From the NCBI GenBank assembly GCA_936908745.1, contig CAKZFX010000004.1:1-64000 (forward strand): 64,000 nucleotides of DNA, in the 5' to 3' direction. Of the stretch, positions 8,728 to 18,004 are shown piece after piece. The stretch is from an uncultured Chitinophagaceae bacterium (GTDB lineage Bacteria; Bacteroidota; Bacteroidia; Chitinophagales; Chitinophagaceae). The notes under the pieces are model-generated. The model was not told where the DNA came from. It saw only the letters and a list, made by a program, of their open reading frames with translations, and ran no database searches. The position numbers and the translations under genes are program-made. Positions within the stretch are counted from its first letter, which is position 1, and each line of letters begins with the position of its first letter.

Positions 8728-9939
8728 TTAGCCGGATATTTTTTCTATCCTGCTGATTATTTCAAGGCAAGCCCGCCCATTGTGATAAGGACATTTCCAG
8801 AAGCCGGCCTTGCCTTTTTTAATGACAGTACCATCTTCATTTATTCCCCAAAACCATTCGTTGTTTTTATCCTTTATGTATTGCTGCACAAAACGCCAGC
8901 AACCGAGAGACAGGTCGAGATATTTTTTATCACCGCTGATTTGCCATGCATTAAAAAACCCTACCATTGCTTCGGCCTGTGGCCACCAATGCTTTTCCTT
9001 TATCCAATGACCGGTTGCCGGATCATATTCATACCATAAGCCGCCATCTTTATCAATCGCATCAATAACGGCGTCAGCTAATTGTATGGCAATGTCTTTA
9101 TACTGATTGATCAGCGCTTCGTTGTCAATAATAACAGCACACTCATGCAGGAGCCATGCTGCTTCTATATCGTGACCAAACGATTGTGCGGTAGAACGGG
9201 GCTGCCATTCGTCTGTTAAGAATAAATGCAGGTGTTGTTTATCAGCAGCCAGTATATGTTTGTAAAAAACAGCCAGCAAGCCTTCTATTTTTTCTTTAAG
9301 CAAGTTATCCGGCCATATTTTGTATAAGGCTGCATAGGCTTCCACCAGGTGCAGGTGTGTGTTCATTGTTTTCCGCTCGTTCGCATCTTTTTCGCTCAGG
9401 CGCAGATCGCCGATCGGTTGCCAATCTTGTGTCAATGCTTCTATATAGCCGCCGTTGACAGGATCGAAACTGTATTTTTCAATACAGGCGAATAAATCTT
9501 TTGCCAGTTGCAGGGCTTGCCAGTTGCCGGTGATCTGTACATAAGCCGCCAAACCATACATACAAAACGCCTGTCCATATATTTGTTTGCGGCCGTCCAG
9601 TAGCTGACCATTATATTTTACTGACCAGTACACACCCCCCTGTTCCCTATCTGTAAATTGGTCGCGGATAATATGAAACGCATCAGTTGCTTTCTCAATA
9701 CAATCCCCATCTTTTAAAAATTTACCTGCTTCGGAAAATGTCCAGAGTATCCGGCTGATAAATACAATCCCTTTTGCTGCCAACGGCTCTGGCTGGTTGT
9801 CATCATTTACTTCTCCATAGAAGCCATGCCGGTCATTGGCAACCACTGTTTTCCAGTAATGAAGAATGGACAACAATTCATTGTTCAATTCTTGCTGGTA
9901 AGTTGTCAACAATGATTGCTGCTCCTCCGGTAGTCTCAT
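8728..9939 (-). CDS. AGE-family 2-epimerase (cellobiose/mannobiose 2-epimerase)
   Basis: The 403-residue protein has the (alpha/alpha)6 barrel of the N-acylglucosamine 2-epimerase family. Motifs typical of cellobiose 2-epimerases are present: NTHLHLVEAY, FGHDIEAAWLL, KEHWWPQAEA and WKCPYHNGRACLE, which contain the conserved catalytic histidines and arginine. There is no signal peptide, so it acts in the cytoplasm. Next to the GH130 and GH26 genes, the natural reaction is very likely beta-1,4-mannobiose to mannosylglucose, as shown for the equivalent Bacteroides fragilis operon. It is the last gene of the eight-gene mannan operon, 20 nt after the GH130 gene. A renin-binding or GlcNAc epimerase role is unlikely in this setting. 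Confidence 0.88.
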   Translation of the reverse strand: MRLPEEQQSLLTTYQQELNNELLSILHYWKTVVANDRHGFYGEVNDDNQPEPLAAKGIVFISRILWTFSEAGKFLKDGDCIEKATDAFHIIRDQFTDREQGGVYWSVKYNGQLLDGRKQIYGQAFCMYGLAAYVQITGNWQALQLAKDLFACIEKYSFDPVNGGYIEALTQDWQPIGDLRLSEKDANERKTMNTHLHLVEAYAALYKIWPDNLLKEKIEGLLAVFYKHILAADKQHLHLFLTDEWQPRSTAQSFGHDIEAAWLLHECAVIIDNEALINQYKDIAIQLADAVIDAIDKDGGLWYEYDPATGHWIKEKHWWPQAEAMVGFFNAWQISGDKKYLDLSLGCWRFVQQYIKDKNNEWFWGINEDGTVIKKGKAGFWKCPYHNGRACLEIISRIEKISG

Positions 9940-9959
9940 GTAATGAAAGTAAGTTGTAT

Positions 9960-11168
9960 TTATTTACCGGCTTTTTTAAATAATGACTGCACCAATGTCT
10001 CTGACTGGTTTTTATCAATCAGGTCAACAATGTTGCGTACCGTATCAGCAGAAGTCAGGCCATCCGGTGCTGTGTTCATTACATAATCCAATAGCTGATC
10101 CACTGTGGTGGTTGCCACATGCAGGCGTGTATCGGAAGAAGCATAGTAAATAAATACGGTACCATCTTCATCTGCAATCCAGCCATTGCTGAATAACACA
10201 TTGGATACATCTCCCACCCTTTCCTCGCCTTCGGGAGCCATAAAGTAGCCTGCTGGCTGGTAAATCGTTTTGGTCAGGTCATTGAGATCCGTCATAAACA
10301 TATACAGGACATACCGCAAACCGGCGGCTGTGTTGCGGACACCGTGTGCCAGATGTAACCAGCCATATTTTGTTTTGATAGGCGCAGGACCCAAGCCATT
10401 TTTTGCCTCGTAAACGGTATGATACAGTTTTCCATTGATCACAACTTCCTTGTCCACTTTTGCGTTTTCCATTGTATCGCTTAATCCAAAACCGATACCT
10501 CCGCCTGTACCTGCATTGATAAATCCATCCTGTGGTCTTGTGTAGAACGCATATTTTCCTTTTATAAATTCAGGATGCAGCACCACGTTGCGTTGCTGCG
10601 GCGAATGCGTGATTAAATCTGGCAAACGCTCCCATTGCACCAGGTCCTTTGTTCGAGCGATACCGCATTGTGCAATGGCGGCCGACTGGTCTGCCGGCAA
10701 TGCTGATGGATCTCTTCTCTCTGTGCAAAACAAACCATAGATCCAGCCATCTTCATGCTGTACCAAACGGATATCATAAATATTGGTATCAGGATTTTCG
10801 TTTTCCGGCATGATAACAGGATAATCCCAAAACCGGAAGTTGTCAATACCATTCGGGCTTTCGGCTATTGCAAAGAATGATTTACGGTCATTCGCTTCCA
10901 CCCTCGCCATCACGAGGTATTTATCATTGAATTTAATAGCACCTGCGTTTAATACCGAGTTGATGCCCGCCCTTTCCATCAGGTAAGGATTTTGTTCGGG
11001 GTTCAGGTCATAGCGCCATGACAACGGGATATGTGCCGCCGTCAATACAGCATTTTTGTAGCGGTCCACCAATCCATTTCCCGGGAGCAATTTTTCATTT
11101 TTTAATGCAAGCAGTTGTTCACTTTCCTGCTCCAGTGCTGCCAGTCGCTCAAAGAATTTTTCACTCAT
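9960..11168 (-). CDS. GH130 4-O-beta-D-mannosyl-D-glucose phosphorylase
   Basis: This 402-residue cytoplasmic enzyme belongs to glycoside hydrolase family 130, subfamily 1. It uses phosphate to split mannosylglucose into mannose-1-phosphate and glucose. Landmarks are the five-bladed propeller start ERAGINSVLNAGAIKF, VMARVEAND, and the proton donor region NPDTNIYDIRL. There D132 corresponds to the catalytic aspartate of characterised members. HPEF and the phosphate-binding stretch near RNTAAGLRY also fit. The long N-terminal helix (residues 1-30) and C-terminal helical tail are typical of the oligomeric subfamily 1 enzymes. It lies between the symporter (21 nt gap) and the epimerase that makes its substrate. 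Confidence 0.92.
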   Translation of the reverse strand: MSEKFFERLAALEQESEQLLALKNEKLLPGNGLVDRYKNAVLTAAHIPLSWRYDLNPEQNPYLMERAGINSVLNAGAIKFNDKYLVMARVEANDRKSFFAIAESPNGIDNFRFWDYPVIMPENENPDTNIYDIRLVQHEDGWIYGLFCTERRDPSALPADQSAAIAQCGIARTKDLVQWERLPDLITHSPQQRNVVLHPEFIKGKYAFYTRPQDGFINAGTGGGIGFGLSDTMENAKVDKEVVINGKLYHTVYEAKNGLGPAPIKTKYGWLHLAHGVRNTAAGLRYVLYMFMTDLNDLTKTIYQPAGYFMAPEGEERVGDVSNVLFSNGWIADEDGTVFIYYASSDTRLHVATTTVDQLLDYVMNTAPDGLTSADTVRNIVDLIDKNQSETLVQSLFKKAGK

Positions 11169-11189
11169 GTCAAATAAATTTTAATAGGC

Positions 11190-13019
11190 TTAGTTTTCAA
11201 GTTTATCCCACCAGGTTTTTTTAAGAATAACAATGATGACAGCCAGTATCGCTATTGTAATCAGCAATGGCAGTTTCATCCACAGTACAACGTACATTGG
11301 CAACAAGGTCAGACAGCATTGTGCAATAATGCCCAGCACCACGTTGAACATATCGAGTTTGAAACGGCGATTGGGCTGAAATGAAGGGTCTTCCGCGATC
11401 ACTTTTTCGTGCACAGGTTTCCAAAAGCCCCAGGGCTTCACCGTTGTATAGAAAGATTTTAAAGTCGCATCATCCGTTGGCGGCGCCAGGTAAGTGCCGA
11501 TCAAACAGCCGATCACAGATACTAAGAACAGCAATGGCCATATATAAAGGAATAAGCCATCATATAGTTTTAAACCGACCAGGGCACCGATGATACCTGT
11601 GGCCATGCCCCATAAGAAACCATTGGCATTGAAACGCCACCAATACCATTTGAATAAGTTGGCTGCAATATATCCGCCATACAAACCGCCCACGATCCAT
11701 TGCAATACACTGTTTACATCTTTGGCAAAGAAGCCGAGTATCACACCGATGGCCACTACTAAAACACCCACGATGTAGTTGACATGAATGATCTTGCGTG
11801 TGCTTGCATTGGGCTGAATATATTTCAGGTACACATCGTTTACTATATAGGCTTGTGCAGCGTTCAATGTACCGGAGAAAGTTCCCATAAAAGCGCCCAG
11901 CAAACCCGTTAACACCAATCCCATAATACCGACAGGTAAAAAACTGTTGACTGCAGCCGGTAATATTTTTTCAAAGTCAGTATGTCCTGCGCCACCGAGG
12001 TTAAGCTGGTTGTAATACAATAAAGCCAGCACTGTCAACCCGATGATCATTGAGTAACGCACCGGCAATAAGATAATAGAAACAAAGCCTGTCATTTTGC
12101 TGGCCTCTTTTGGCGAACGGGTGGACAAGATTTTTTGCATATCATAGTTGGGTGCAGGCCCGGCCAGGCTGGCGAAGATGCCTTTGAACAACATCATCAT
12201 AAAGAAGAAACCAAAGACACCAAACCCGTCGCTTTCTATTTTAGAGTTGGCATCGGGAATAATAGTACTCCAATCCAAATTGAGATTCCAGCCAAAAAAT
12301 GGATCGTCCCAGCCTCCAGGGATGTTCAAAGTGTTGCCATTTTTATTCAGGTGTATCATGGCGATGACAGCAATGGAGATGCAAGCCACCGTCATAATCA
12401 TGTATTTGATAAAGTCGCCGAGTACGATACTATGCAAACCACCAATAATAGAATAGAACATCGCAAATAGGGTAAACACGATGCCATAGAAGTGTGCCGC
12501 GTATTCAGGAGCGATGTGAAAAGGAATATAGTCTTTTACCATTTCCCAAGGCACAAAGATCTCAATGAATTTGCCCAGGCCGATAAATCCATACGCCAAA
12601 AAACCAAAACAACCGATCAATGCAAAGATGACAACAATGCTATGCGAACCTTTTACACCTTTGCCTACTGATCCGAAACGGGTGGCCAGCCACTCTGCAC
12701 CTGTGTTGGCGTTGGAACGTCGCAGCCATTTGGACAGGAACATCATCATAAATACCTGGTTGAACACCGGCCATAGCCAGGGAACCCAGATACTTTTTAG
12801 ACCATACACAAAACACAAAGCCACCATCCACATGGTGCCGCTGATATCAAACATATCACTGGCATCGCTGAGACCGAGCATATACCAGGGCAGCTTTTTG
12901 CCACCCATCAGGTAACTTTCTTTGTTCTCTCTTGCCTTTTTGCGCATGTAGAGGCCAATGAATACCATGACAGCGAGATAGGCAACAATGATTGATATGT
13001 CGAGTATATGGAGTTTCAT
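11190..13019 (-). CDS. Sodium:solute symporter for mannan oligosaccharides
   Basis: The 609-residue integral membrane protein of the SSF family has about 14 membrane segments, beginning ISIIVAYLAVMVFIGLYM with the typical RKKARENKESYLMGGKK loop. Its placement between the periplasmic GH26 mannanase and the cytoplasmic epimerase and phosphorylase suggests that it carries mannobiose or mannosylglucose across the inner membrane with sodium. In the well-known B. fragilis mannan operon this step is done by a different symporter family, so an SSF protein is a replacement worth noting. The substrate is inferred from context. The start lies 10 nt after the mannanase stop codon. Confidence 0.88.
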   Translation of the reverse strand: MKLHILDISIIVAYLAVMVFIGLYMRKKARENKESYLMGGKKLPWYMLGLSDASDMFDISGTMWMVALCFVYGLKSIWVPWLWPVFNQVFMMMFLSKWLRRSNANTGAEWLATRFGSVGKGVKGSHSIVVIFALIGCFGFLAYGFIGLGKFIEIFVPWEMVKDYIPFHIAPEYAAHFYGIVFTLFAMFYSIIGGLHSIVLGDFIKYMIMTVACISIAVIAMIHLNKNGNTLNIPGGWDDPFFGWNLNLDWSTIIPDANSKIESDGFGVFGFFFMMMLFKGIFASLAGPAPNYDMQKILSTRSPKEASKMTGFVSIILLPVRYSMIIGLTVLALLYYNQLNLGGAGHTDFEKILPAAVNSFLPVGIMGLVLTGLLGAFMGTFSGTLNAAQAYIVNDVYLKYIQPNASTRKIIHVNYIVGVLVVAIGVILGFFAKDVNSVLQWIVGGLYGGYIAANLFKWYWWRFNANGFLWGMATGIIGALVGLKLYDGLFLYIWPLLFLVSVIGCLIGTYLAPPTDDATLKSFYTTVKPWGFWKPVHEKVIAEDPSFQPNRRFKLDMFNVVLGIIAQCCLTLLPMYVVLWMKLPLLITIAILAVIIVILKKTWWDKLEN

Positions 13020-13029
13020 CAGTGAAGGA

Positions 13030-14148
13030 TCATTTATAAATATTTTTTTGCTTCAACGCTTTCTCAAACAGCACAGAAGGATTTGCATAGAATAGTTTGA
13101 AGTCAGGTGATGACACCTGCCCGGGATAAGGGCCATAGTAGTGCATCTTTTTTTCAGAACGCATATAACCATGGTTGCGCCATACCATCACATAAGAAAT
13201 ACCTGTTTCTTTTACAGCAGGCCATAGTGTTTTTGTCCACCATTGTGCATCCGATACTGCTTCCAGCCCTGTTTCTGCAAAAGCAGCGATCTTATTTTTT
13301 TGACTGGCTGTTGCCGTGAGATACGTTAATTGCCGGCGGATATTGCTGATAAATTCATCCCTGGCTTGTGTACTTATCTTATATTGATAAGCGTCCATGC
13401 TCAGCACATCCACTACATCATCACCGGGATAGCGTTCCATAAATTCTTCGGCTGAATAAAATCCCGCCGTGTTATAAACGTAGACCAGGTTATGCAGTTT
13501 CTTTTCGCTTTGCAGGTAGTTGACAGTAAAATGCCAGAGTTGTTTAAACTCCGCTGGCGTGCAAACATTTTTACACCACCAGAACCAGTTGCCTGTCAGC
13601 TCATGGAAAGGACGAAATAAAACAGGAATCGCATTTCCTTTGCTGTCTTTACATTGTTGTAAAAACGCAGCCGCTTTGTCCAGCCATTGTTTGAATAAAG
13701 TATGCTTTGCTCCACCGGGTAAAATAGATTTAACTGTTCCTGCTGCCGTATCCCATGCAGAACCACCGCTTAACGGATTGCGTGCATGCCAGCTGATGGT
13801 GATCACAGCGCCACGGTTGTAACCATCTTTTATGTATTGCAGCATATTGGAAAAAGGAACGCCATCAATGTTGCGTGAAGAGTCCAGTTCAATATGTGCA
13901 ATGTCCCAGCCATAGATACCGGGCTGATCATTAGTCACCAATTTAATATCACTTTGTCCTGAAATGTTTTTCCAGCCTACGCCATAGGCCAGCGCATCCT
14001 GCTGACCGAAGATGATATGTTTATCATCCAGTTGCTGAAGATTGCGATAGAGGTTTTGCGTCAGCCTTGTAGCGTTTTTGTCGCTTAGTTGTGCGTTAGC
14101 TGAATGGAAAAGGACAGCGCTGATCATTAACAGCGAAATTATTTTCAT
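13030..14148 (-). CDS. GH26 endo/exo beta-mannanase
   Basis: The 372-residue secreted glycoside hydrolase family 26 enzyme starts with a signal peptide that ends SANAQ (residue 20), so it is periplasmic. The acid/base is E183 in FRPFHELTGNWFWW and the nucleophile is E292 in AFAETG. The surrounding aromatic residues WFWW and SWHARNP are typical of mannanases. It is a single-domain enzyme of the size of the B. fragilis mannobiose-releasing ManA. Its start codon overlaps the stop of the upstream phosphatase-superfamily gene by 4 nt (ATGA), suggesting translational coupling. The product would be mannobiose for the downstream symporter. Confidence 0.92.
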   Translation of the reverse strand: MKIISLLMISAVLFHSANAQLSDKNATRLTQNLYRNLQQLDDKHIIFGQQDALAYGVGWKNISGQSDIKLVTNDQPGIYGWDIAHIELDSSRNIDGVPFSNMLQYIKDGYNRGAVITISWHARNPLSGGSAWDTAAGTVKSILPGGAKHTLFKQWLDKAAAFLQQCKDSKGNAIPVLFRPFHELTGNWFWWCKNVCTPAEFKQLWHFTVNYLQSEKKLHNLVYVYNTAGFYSAEEFMERYPGDDVVDVLSMDAYQYKISTQARDEFISNIRRQLTYLTATASQKNKIAAFAETGLEAVSDAQWWTKTLWPAVKETGISYVMVWRNHGYMRSEKKMHYYGPYPGQVSSPDFKLFYANPSVLFEKALKQKNIYK

Positions 14149-15263
14149 TGCTTCCCTCCTTTTTGTGGTGATGGCAACACCTGCTTTACCGGCTCGCCTG
14201 TCGGATGCCCGTTTGTGAATGTAATACCTAAAAAAGAAGCAATAGTTTGTGCAAATTGATTTTGATACAATTGTCCTGGTTCTTTTATTTCTCCCAATGG
14301 CTTTGTATCAGGTCCCATTACGGCAAAGAATATTTCATCTGAATGCGGAACAGAGTAGTAATGATGCTGCCAGTTATCGCCATATCCCCTTCCATGATCT
14401 TCGGTGATGATCAATGTGGTCTGGTCTTTATAGAAAGGGTCGTTTTGCAAATAGTTCCAAAGATCGCCGATCATCCTGTCGCAGTAGTTGGCCGCATCGA
14501 GATAAAAGTCGTAACGGCCATCGTGTGCCAGTGCATCCGTTTCAATAAAACTTATTTGCAATATACGTGGCTTATACAGGCGGATATGTTCTTTGGCCAA
14601 GGAATACGTAATACCATCATGTCGTTCGCCGCCACCATAGTCTTTTGGCAACCAATGCTGCAGATCATTCAATGCTTTCTGCACATCACTCAGGCTATCT
14701 CCCTTTACATTGGCAAAACCAGCGTTGACCGGGAAACCAGATCGCCCGGCATTTAATATTTTAGGAAACGCATCCCATGAAGTGTAAGTAGCCACTTTGC
14801 CTTTGTATTCCGGCAAACGATGCAGGAATTCCAGCACATTCACATTATGGTTCGGCGGATGCGAATTAGAGTTTACCAATGTATCAGGATAACCTGTAAA
14901 TATCTCATTGTAGCCGGGATAAGAGAACCAGTAACGATTCGTAACATTTACAAAGTTGTTATAGGTCCTGTTGCCATATACCTGTCCCTTTTTAGCAATC
15001 GTATTCCAGAAAAAAGGCATCAGCTTTTGTCGTCTTTCCAAGCTGTCTTTTCCCCAGTATTTGCCTACACGCCAGCCTGAATCCTGTTTGGTAAATTTCT
15101 TTCCAAACAAGTCAGATGAATCAGCGCCTGCAAACAGCTCATGCCAGCGGAAACCATCAAAGGTGACCACTACAACATTTTTGGTGAGTCTTTGCTGACC
15201 GGAAGCCAGCAAAGAACTCACCAGTATGATGAATAGGAACGAACACTTTCTTGTTATACCCAC
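14145..15263 (-). CDS. Secreted alkaline-phosphatase-superfamily enzyme in mannan operon
   Basis: The 372-residue protein has a signal peptide (ending LASGQ) and the fold signatures of type I phosphodiesterases and nucleotide pyrophosphatases. They are VVVTFDGF with metal ligand D36, a nucleophile region SYPGYNEIFTG, then DALAHDGRYDFY, ITEDHGRG and a late HSDEIFF. Aligning FSYPGYNEIFTG with the family pattern puts a serine (S114) where nucleotide pyrophosphatases have threonine. The substrate is unknown. It may remove phosphate, phosphodiester or sulfate decorations from the glycan, since it lies inside the operon and overlaps the mannanase gene by 4 nt. Related sulfatases normally carry C/S-x-P-x-R, which is absent here, so a sulfatase is less likely. 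Confidence 0.75.
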   Translation of the reverse strand: MGITRKCSFLFIILVSSLLASGQQRLTKNVVVVTFDGFRWHELFAGADSSDLFGKKFTKQDSGWRVGKYWGKDSLERRQKLMPFFWNTIAKKGQVYGNRTYNNFVNVTNRYWFSYPGYNEIFTGYPDTLVNSNSHPPNHNVNVLEFLHRLPEYKGKVATYTSWDAFPKILNAGRSGFPVNAGFANVKGDSLSDVQKALNDLQHWLPKDYGGGERHDGITYSLAKEHIRLYKPRILQISFIETDALAHDGRYDFYLDAANYCDRMIGDLWNYLQNDPFYKDQTTLIITEDHGRGYGDNWQHHYYSVPHSDEIFFAVMGPDTKPLGEIKEPGQLYQNQFAQTIASFLGITFTNGHPTGEPVKQVLPSPQKGGKQ

Positions 15264-15280
15264 GTCAGTCTCTCCAAGTT

Positions 15281-16330
15281 TTAATACAAGCCGATATCAT
15301 CAATGTACACATCACCCTGTACCACACCACTGAATTCCTGTAATACAACAGCATTTAATGTGGCCGGATTCCCAAGATTGAACAGCGGCACTTCATAATC
15401 AATCCATTTGCCTGTTTCCGTAATCGTAAATGTGTAGCCGCTGCCGCTTAATGCGTTGAGATAAATTTTTATTTTCTTGTTCAATGATCCTGCGCCTGCA
15501 TAGATAGAGAATTTAATACCTGTGTAGCCTGTCGTCGCTAATGCAGGATTATTTTTAGACGTTCTGAAAGCTCCCCAGGCGGTTGTGTAAGCTTGTTTGA
15601 TAGCGTTAGCGCCACGTTTTATCGGGCCGGCTGTATTGCTGTAGGTTGTAGTGCTGCTGAATGAACTTGCATACCATGTGGAAGCCAGCGCATCATCATA
15701 GATCACATACTTGAAACCAAATATCTTGGGTGATTTTGCCACACCACTGGCAGTAGTTACATAGATATAACCATACGTTCCACCTGCCGGCACTTTTACT
15801 TTGATCTCGGTTTTTGTGCTTGAAACCACGGTGGCAACTGTTGTTTCAAAACGAACTTCTGAAAGCCCGCTAAAGTAATCGCCATTGATGGTTATCACAT
15901 CGTCCACGTTGCCTGCACCCGGATCAACTGAAGTAATAACAGGTGGAGGTTGCAGGATACGGAAGTTGTATGTAGCCGAACCATATTTAGTAGTTACCGT
16001 GATCGGGTTATTAGCCGGATCAGGCAATGTTGGCGGGATTTTGACCGTAACGGTTGTATCGTCTGCATAACGCAACGAATCAGAAGCCAGTACTCCATTA
16101 AAGTCAACTTTGTAAGTAGTGGCCAGGTGATTTCCTTTAATGATGATCCAGTCGCCATAGTTAACGGCTGTCAATGTAATGTTACGGTTGATCAGGTCCG
16201 TAACAGCCGAAATCGTTGGCGGCATCCCATTGTCTCCTCTATCTTTTTTACAAGATGTTTGTACCAGTAACAGGCAGGCAAACAAGGTTGCCATTGCTAC
16301 AGAAAGAAAAGATCGGTTAATAGTGTTCAT
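15281..16330 (-). CDS. Surface glycan-binding lipoprotein with IPT/TIG domains
   Basis: The 349-residue lipoprotein has a lipobox ending in C27 (LVQTSC). Two IPT/TIG immunoglobulin-like domains follow (about residues 37-125, and 130-208 beginning PPVITSVDPGAG). A C-terminal beta-rich module of about 140 residues with exposed aromatics (STWYAS, KWIDYEVPLF) looks like a carbohydrate-binding domain and ends DVYIDDIGLY. It takes the position normally held by SusE/SusF-like surface glycan-binding proteins, 28 nt after susD and 17 nt before the next gene. Binding of mannan is inferred from the operon. Confidence 0.82.
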   Translation of the reverse strand: MNTINRSFLSVAMATLFACLLLVQTSCKKDRGDNGMPPTISAVTDLINRNITLTAVNYGDWIIIKGNHLATTYKVDFNGVLASDSLRYADDTTVTVKIPPTLPDPANNPITVTTKYGSATYNFRILQPPPVITSVDPGAGNVDDVITINGDYFSGLSEVRFETTVATVVSSTKTEIKVKVPAGGTYGYIYVTTASGVAKSPKIFGFKYVIYDDALASTWYASSFSSTTTYSNTAGPIKRGANAIKQAYTTAWGAFRTSKNNPALATTGYTGIKFSIYAGAGSLNKKIKIYLNALSGSGYTFTITETGKWIDYEVPLFNLGNPATLNAVVLQEFSGVVQGDVYIDDIGLY

Positions 16331-16358
16331 AAAAAATGATTAAGCAATTGTTAGTTAA

Positions 16359-17978
16359 TTACCAGCCGGGATTATTGGCGGTGATGGCCGTATTTGAGTT
16401 TAATTCGTTCAACGGAATAGGTAATAAAAGATTTTTCAATGAACGCACTTTCGAGATGTTATTTTGTCCCATTGAAATTTTATTCATCACCTGCAGGTAA
16501 ACACCCCAACGTTTCAGGTCATACATACGGATACCTTCCAGCGCATATTCCCTTGCTCTTTCTGCCAGTACATAACTTCTGAACTGGGTTTGTGTCATAC
16601 CTGTTGGCGCCGCCGTGGCAGATACTCTTGTACGTATTGCATTCAGCGCATTGTACGATGTTGTATTCGGGCCGCTGTTGATCTCATTCTCCGCTTCTGC
16701 CACGATCAGGTACATTTCAGAGGAGCGCATCAGCGGGAAGTAAGCATCGCTGTTAGCGACCGTAGGATCAGCTACATCTGCGAACTTGATCACATAAGCA
16801 CGGTTATCTGTTGTTCCGTTGTTAGCATAGGTCAGACCACCCACTACCTGGTATTGCGCTGCCTGCCATGATGGATAGTAATAACGGGTGCCGGTATTGG
16901 TGGCATAATTATGCGCTACGCCTTCCAATGCCCGTTTGTCTGCATCTTCATAGTCGATATAATGGTTATTGGTCATCCACACAGCGCCGCGGCCAAAGGT
17001 GGACAATGCAGAAAAGTAGTTGTGAAGGTTATTAATAAATGGTGTGCCTGCCATCGACTGCACTTCCCACATAAATTCCTTCTGGTTGCGGCCGGCTTTG
17101 CTCCACATTTCTTTCCAGCTGGTAAATAAAGGGTATTCATTGCTGGTAATTACTTCCTGTGCTTTATCTCTTGCCAGTGTGTAGTAGGCTCTTGTATCTA
17201 ATCCTTCCAAACCAGCCACCACAGTTTTGGTATAGGTATAATACCCATTGTCTGTACCGCCGCGTACGGTTATATCGCTGGCCGGAACGGAGCCTGAGGC
17301 CATTGTCAGGTACACTTTAGCCAGCATACCTTTTGCCAGGCCTCTTGTGGCACGACCCAGTTCACCCGCTTTTGCATGACCTTTTGGCAACAACATGGTT
17401 TCTGCTTTTTTCAATTCATCAATTGCCACTTCGTAGGTTTGCTTTACGGTAGCTCTTGGCACACTTACTTTCGGGTCCATCGACAATGATTGCAAACGGA
17501 TGGGCACACCGCCGTATAGTTGTACCAACTGGAAGTAAGCGTAGCCACGTAAAAAATGCGCTTCGCCGAGTATCCTTGTTTTTACTTCCGGGTCAATGTT
17601 CTCATTTATCTTTTCTACATTTTCTAAAACAGTGCTTGCCCTTGCAATGATGGAATAGAAACCAACCCATGGACCATCCACACCCCAGTAACCCTGCGGG
17701 TTGCCAGCGCCTGATGTACCCAGGAACCAATCTGCACCCGACACATGATCATCATCCAGCATCGTCAGGTTCCAGATAGGCTGATAGTACAGTTCCCATG
17801 TATATAAAGCGCTGTAAACGCCATTGATGGCTGTTTTAGCATCATCTTCGTTTTTATAAAAATTAGCAGGAGATAAAAACGAGTAAGGTTTTTCTTCCAG
17901 TTGTTTTTCACAGGAAGATATCAGTAAACAAAGCACCGGCATCGCCAGCAACCATTTGTATTTCCTGATGTATCGCAT
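16359..17978 (-). CDS. susD: RagB/SusD family outer-membrane lipoprotein
   Basis: The 539-residue lipoprotein has its lipid-attachment cysteine at 23 (LLISSCEKQ). The SusD N-terminal helical region starts LEEKPYSFLSPANFYKNEDD. TPR-like helices hold the motif AHFLRGYAYFQLVQLYGG, and the conserved C-terminal block ALEGIRMYDLKRWG precedes NPGW at the end. With SusC it forms the lidded outer-membrane importer, and it sits at the cell surface to bind the glycan. The gap to susC is 26 nt. Mannan as the ligand is inferred from the neighbouring GH26 and GH130 genes. Confidence 0.95.
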   Translation of the reverse strand: MRYIRKYKWLLAMPVLCLLISSCEKQLEEKPYSFLSPANFYKNEDDAKTAINGVYSALYTWELYYQPIWNLTMLDDDHVSGADWFLGTSGAGNPQGYWGVDGPWVGFYSIIARASTVLENVEKINENIDPEVKTRILGEAHFLRGYAYFQLVQLYGGVPIRLQSLSMDPKVSVPRATVKQTYEVAIDELKKAETMLLPKGHAKAGELGRATRGLAKGMLAKVYLTMASGSVPASDITVRGGTDNGYYTYTKTVVAGLEGLDTRAYYTLARDKAQEVITSNEYPLFTSWKEMWSKAGRNQKEFMWEVQSMAGTPFINNLHNYFSALSTFGRGAVWMTNNHYIDYEDADKRALEGVAHNYATNTGTRYYYPSWQAAQYQVVGGLTYANNGTTDNRAYVIKFADVADPTVANSDAYFPLMRSSEMYLIVAEAENEINSGPNTTSYNALNAIRTRVSATAAPTGMTQTQFRSYVLAERAREYALEGIRMYDLKRWGVYLQVMNKISMGQNNISKVRSLKNLLLPIPLNELNSNTAITANNPGW

Positions 17979-18004
17979 AGTATTTCTTTTTTAGATTGAA
18001 TGAA

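Noticed and set aside
14145..15263. Sulfatase needing formylglycine maturation
   Set aside because: The C/S-x-P-x-R signature is absent, and the arrangement of metal-site motifs fits nucleotide pyrophosphatase/phosphodiesterase-like enzymes better.
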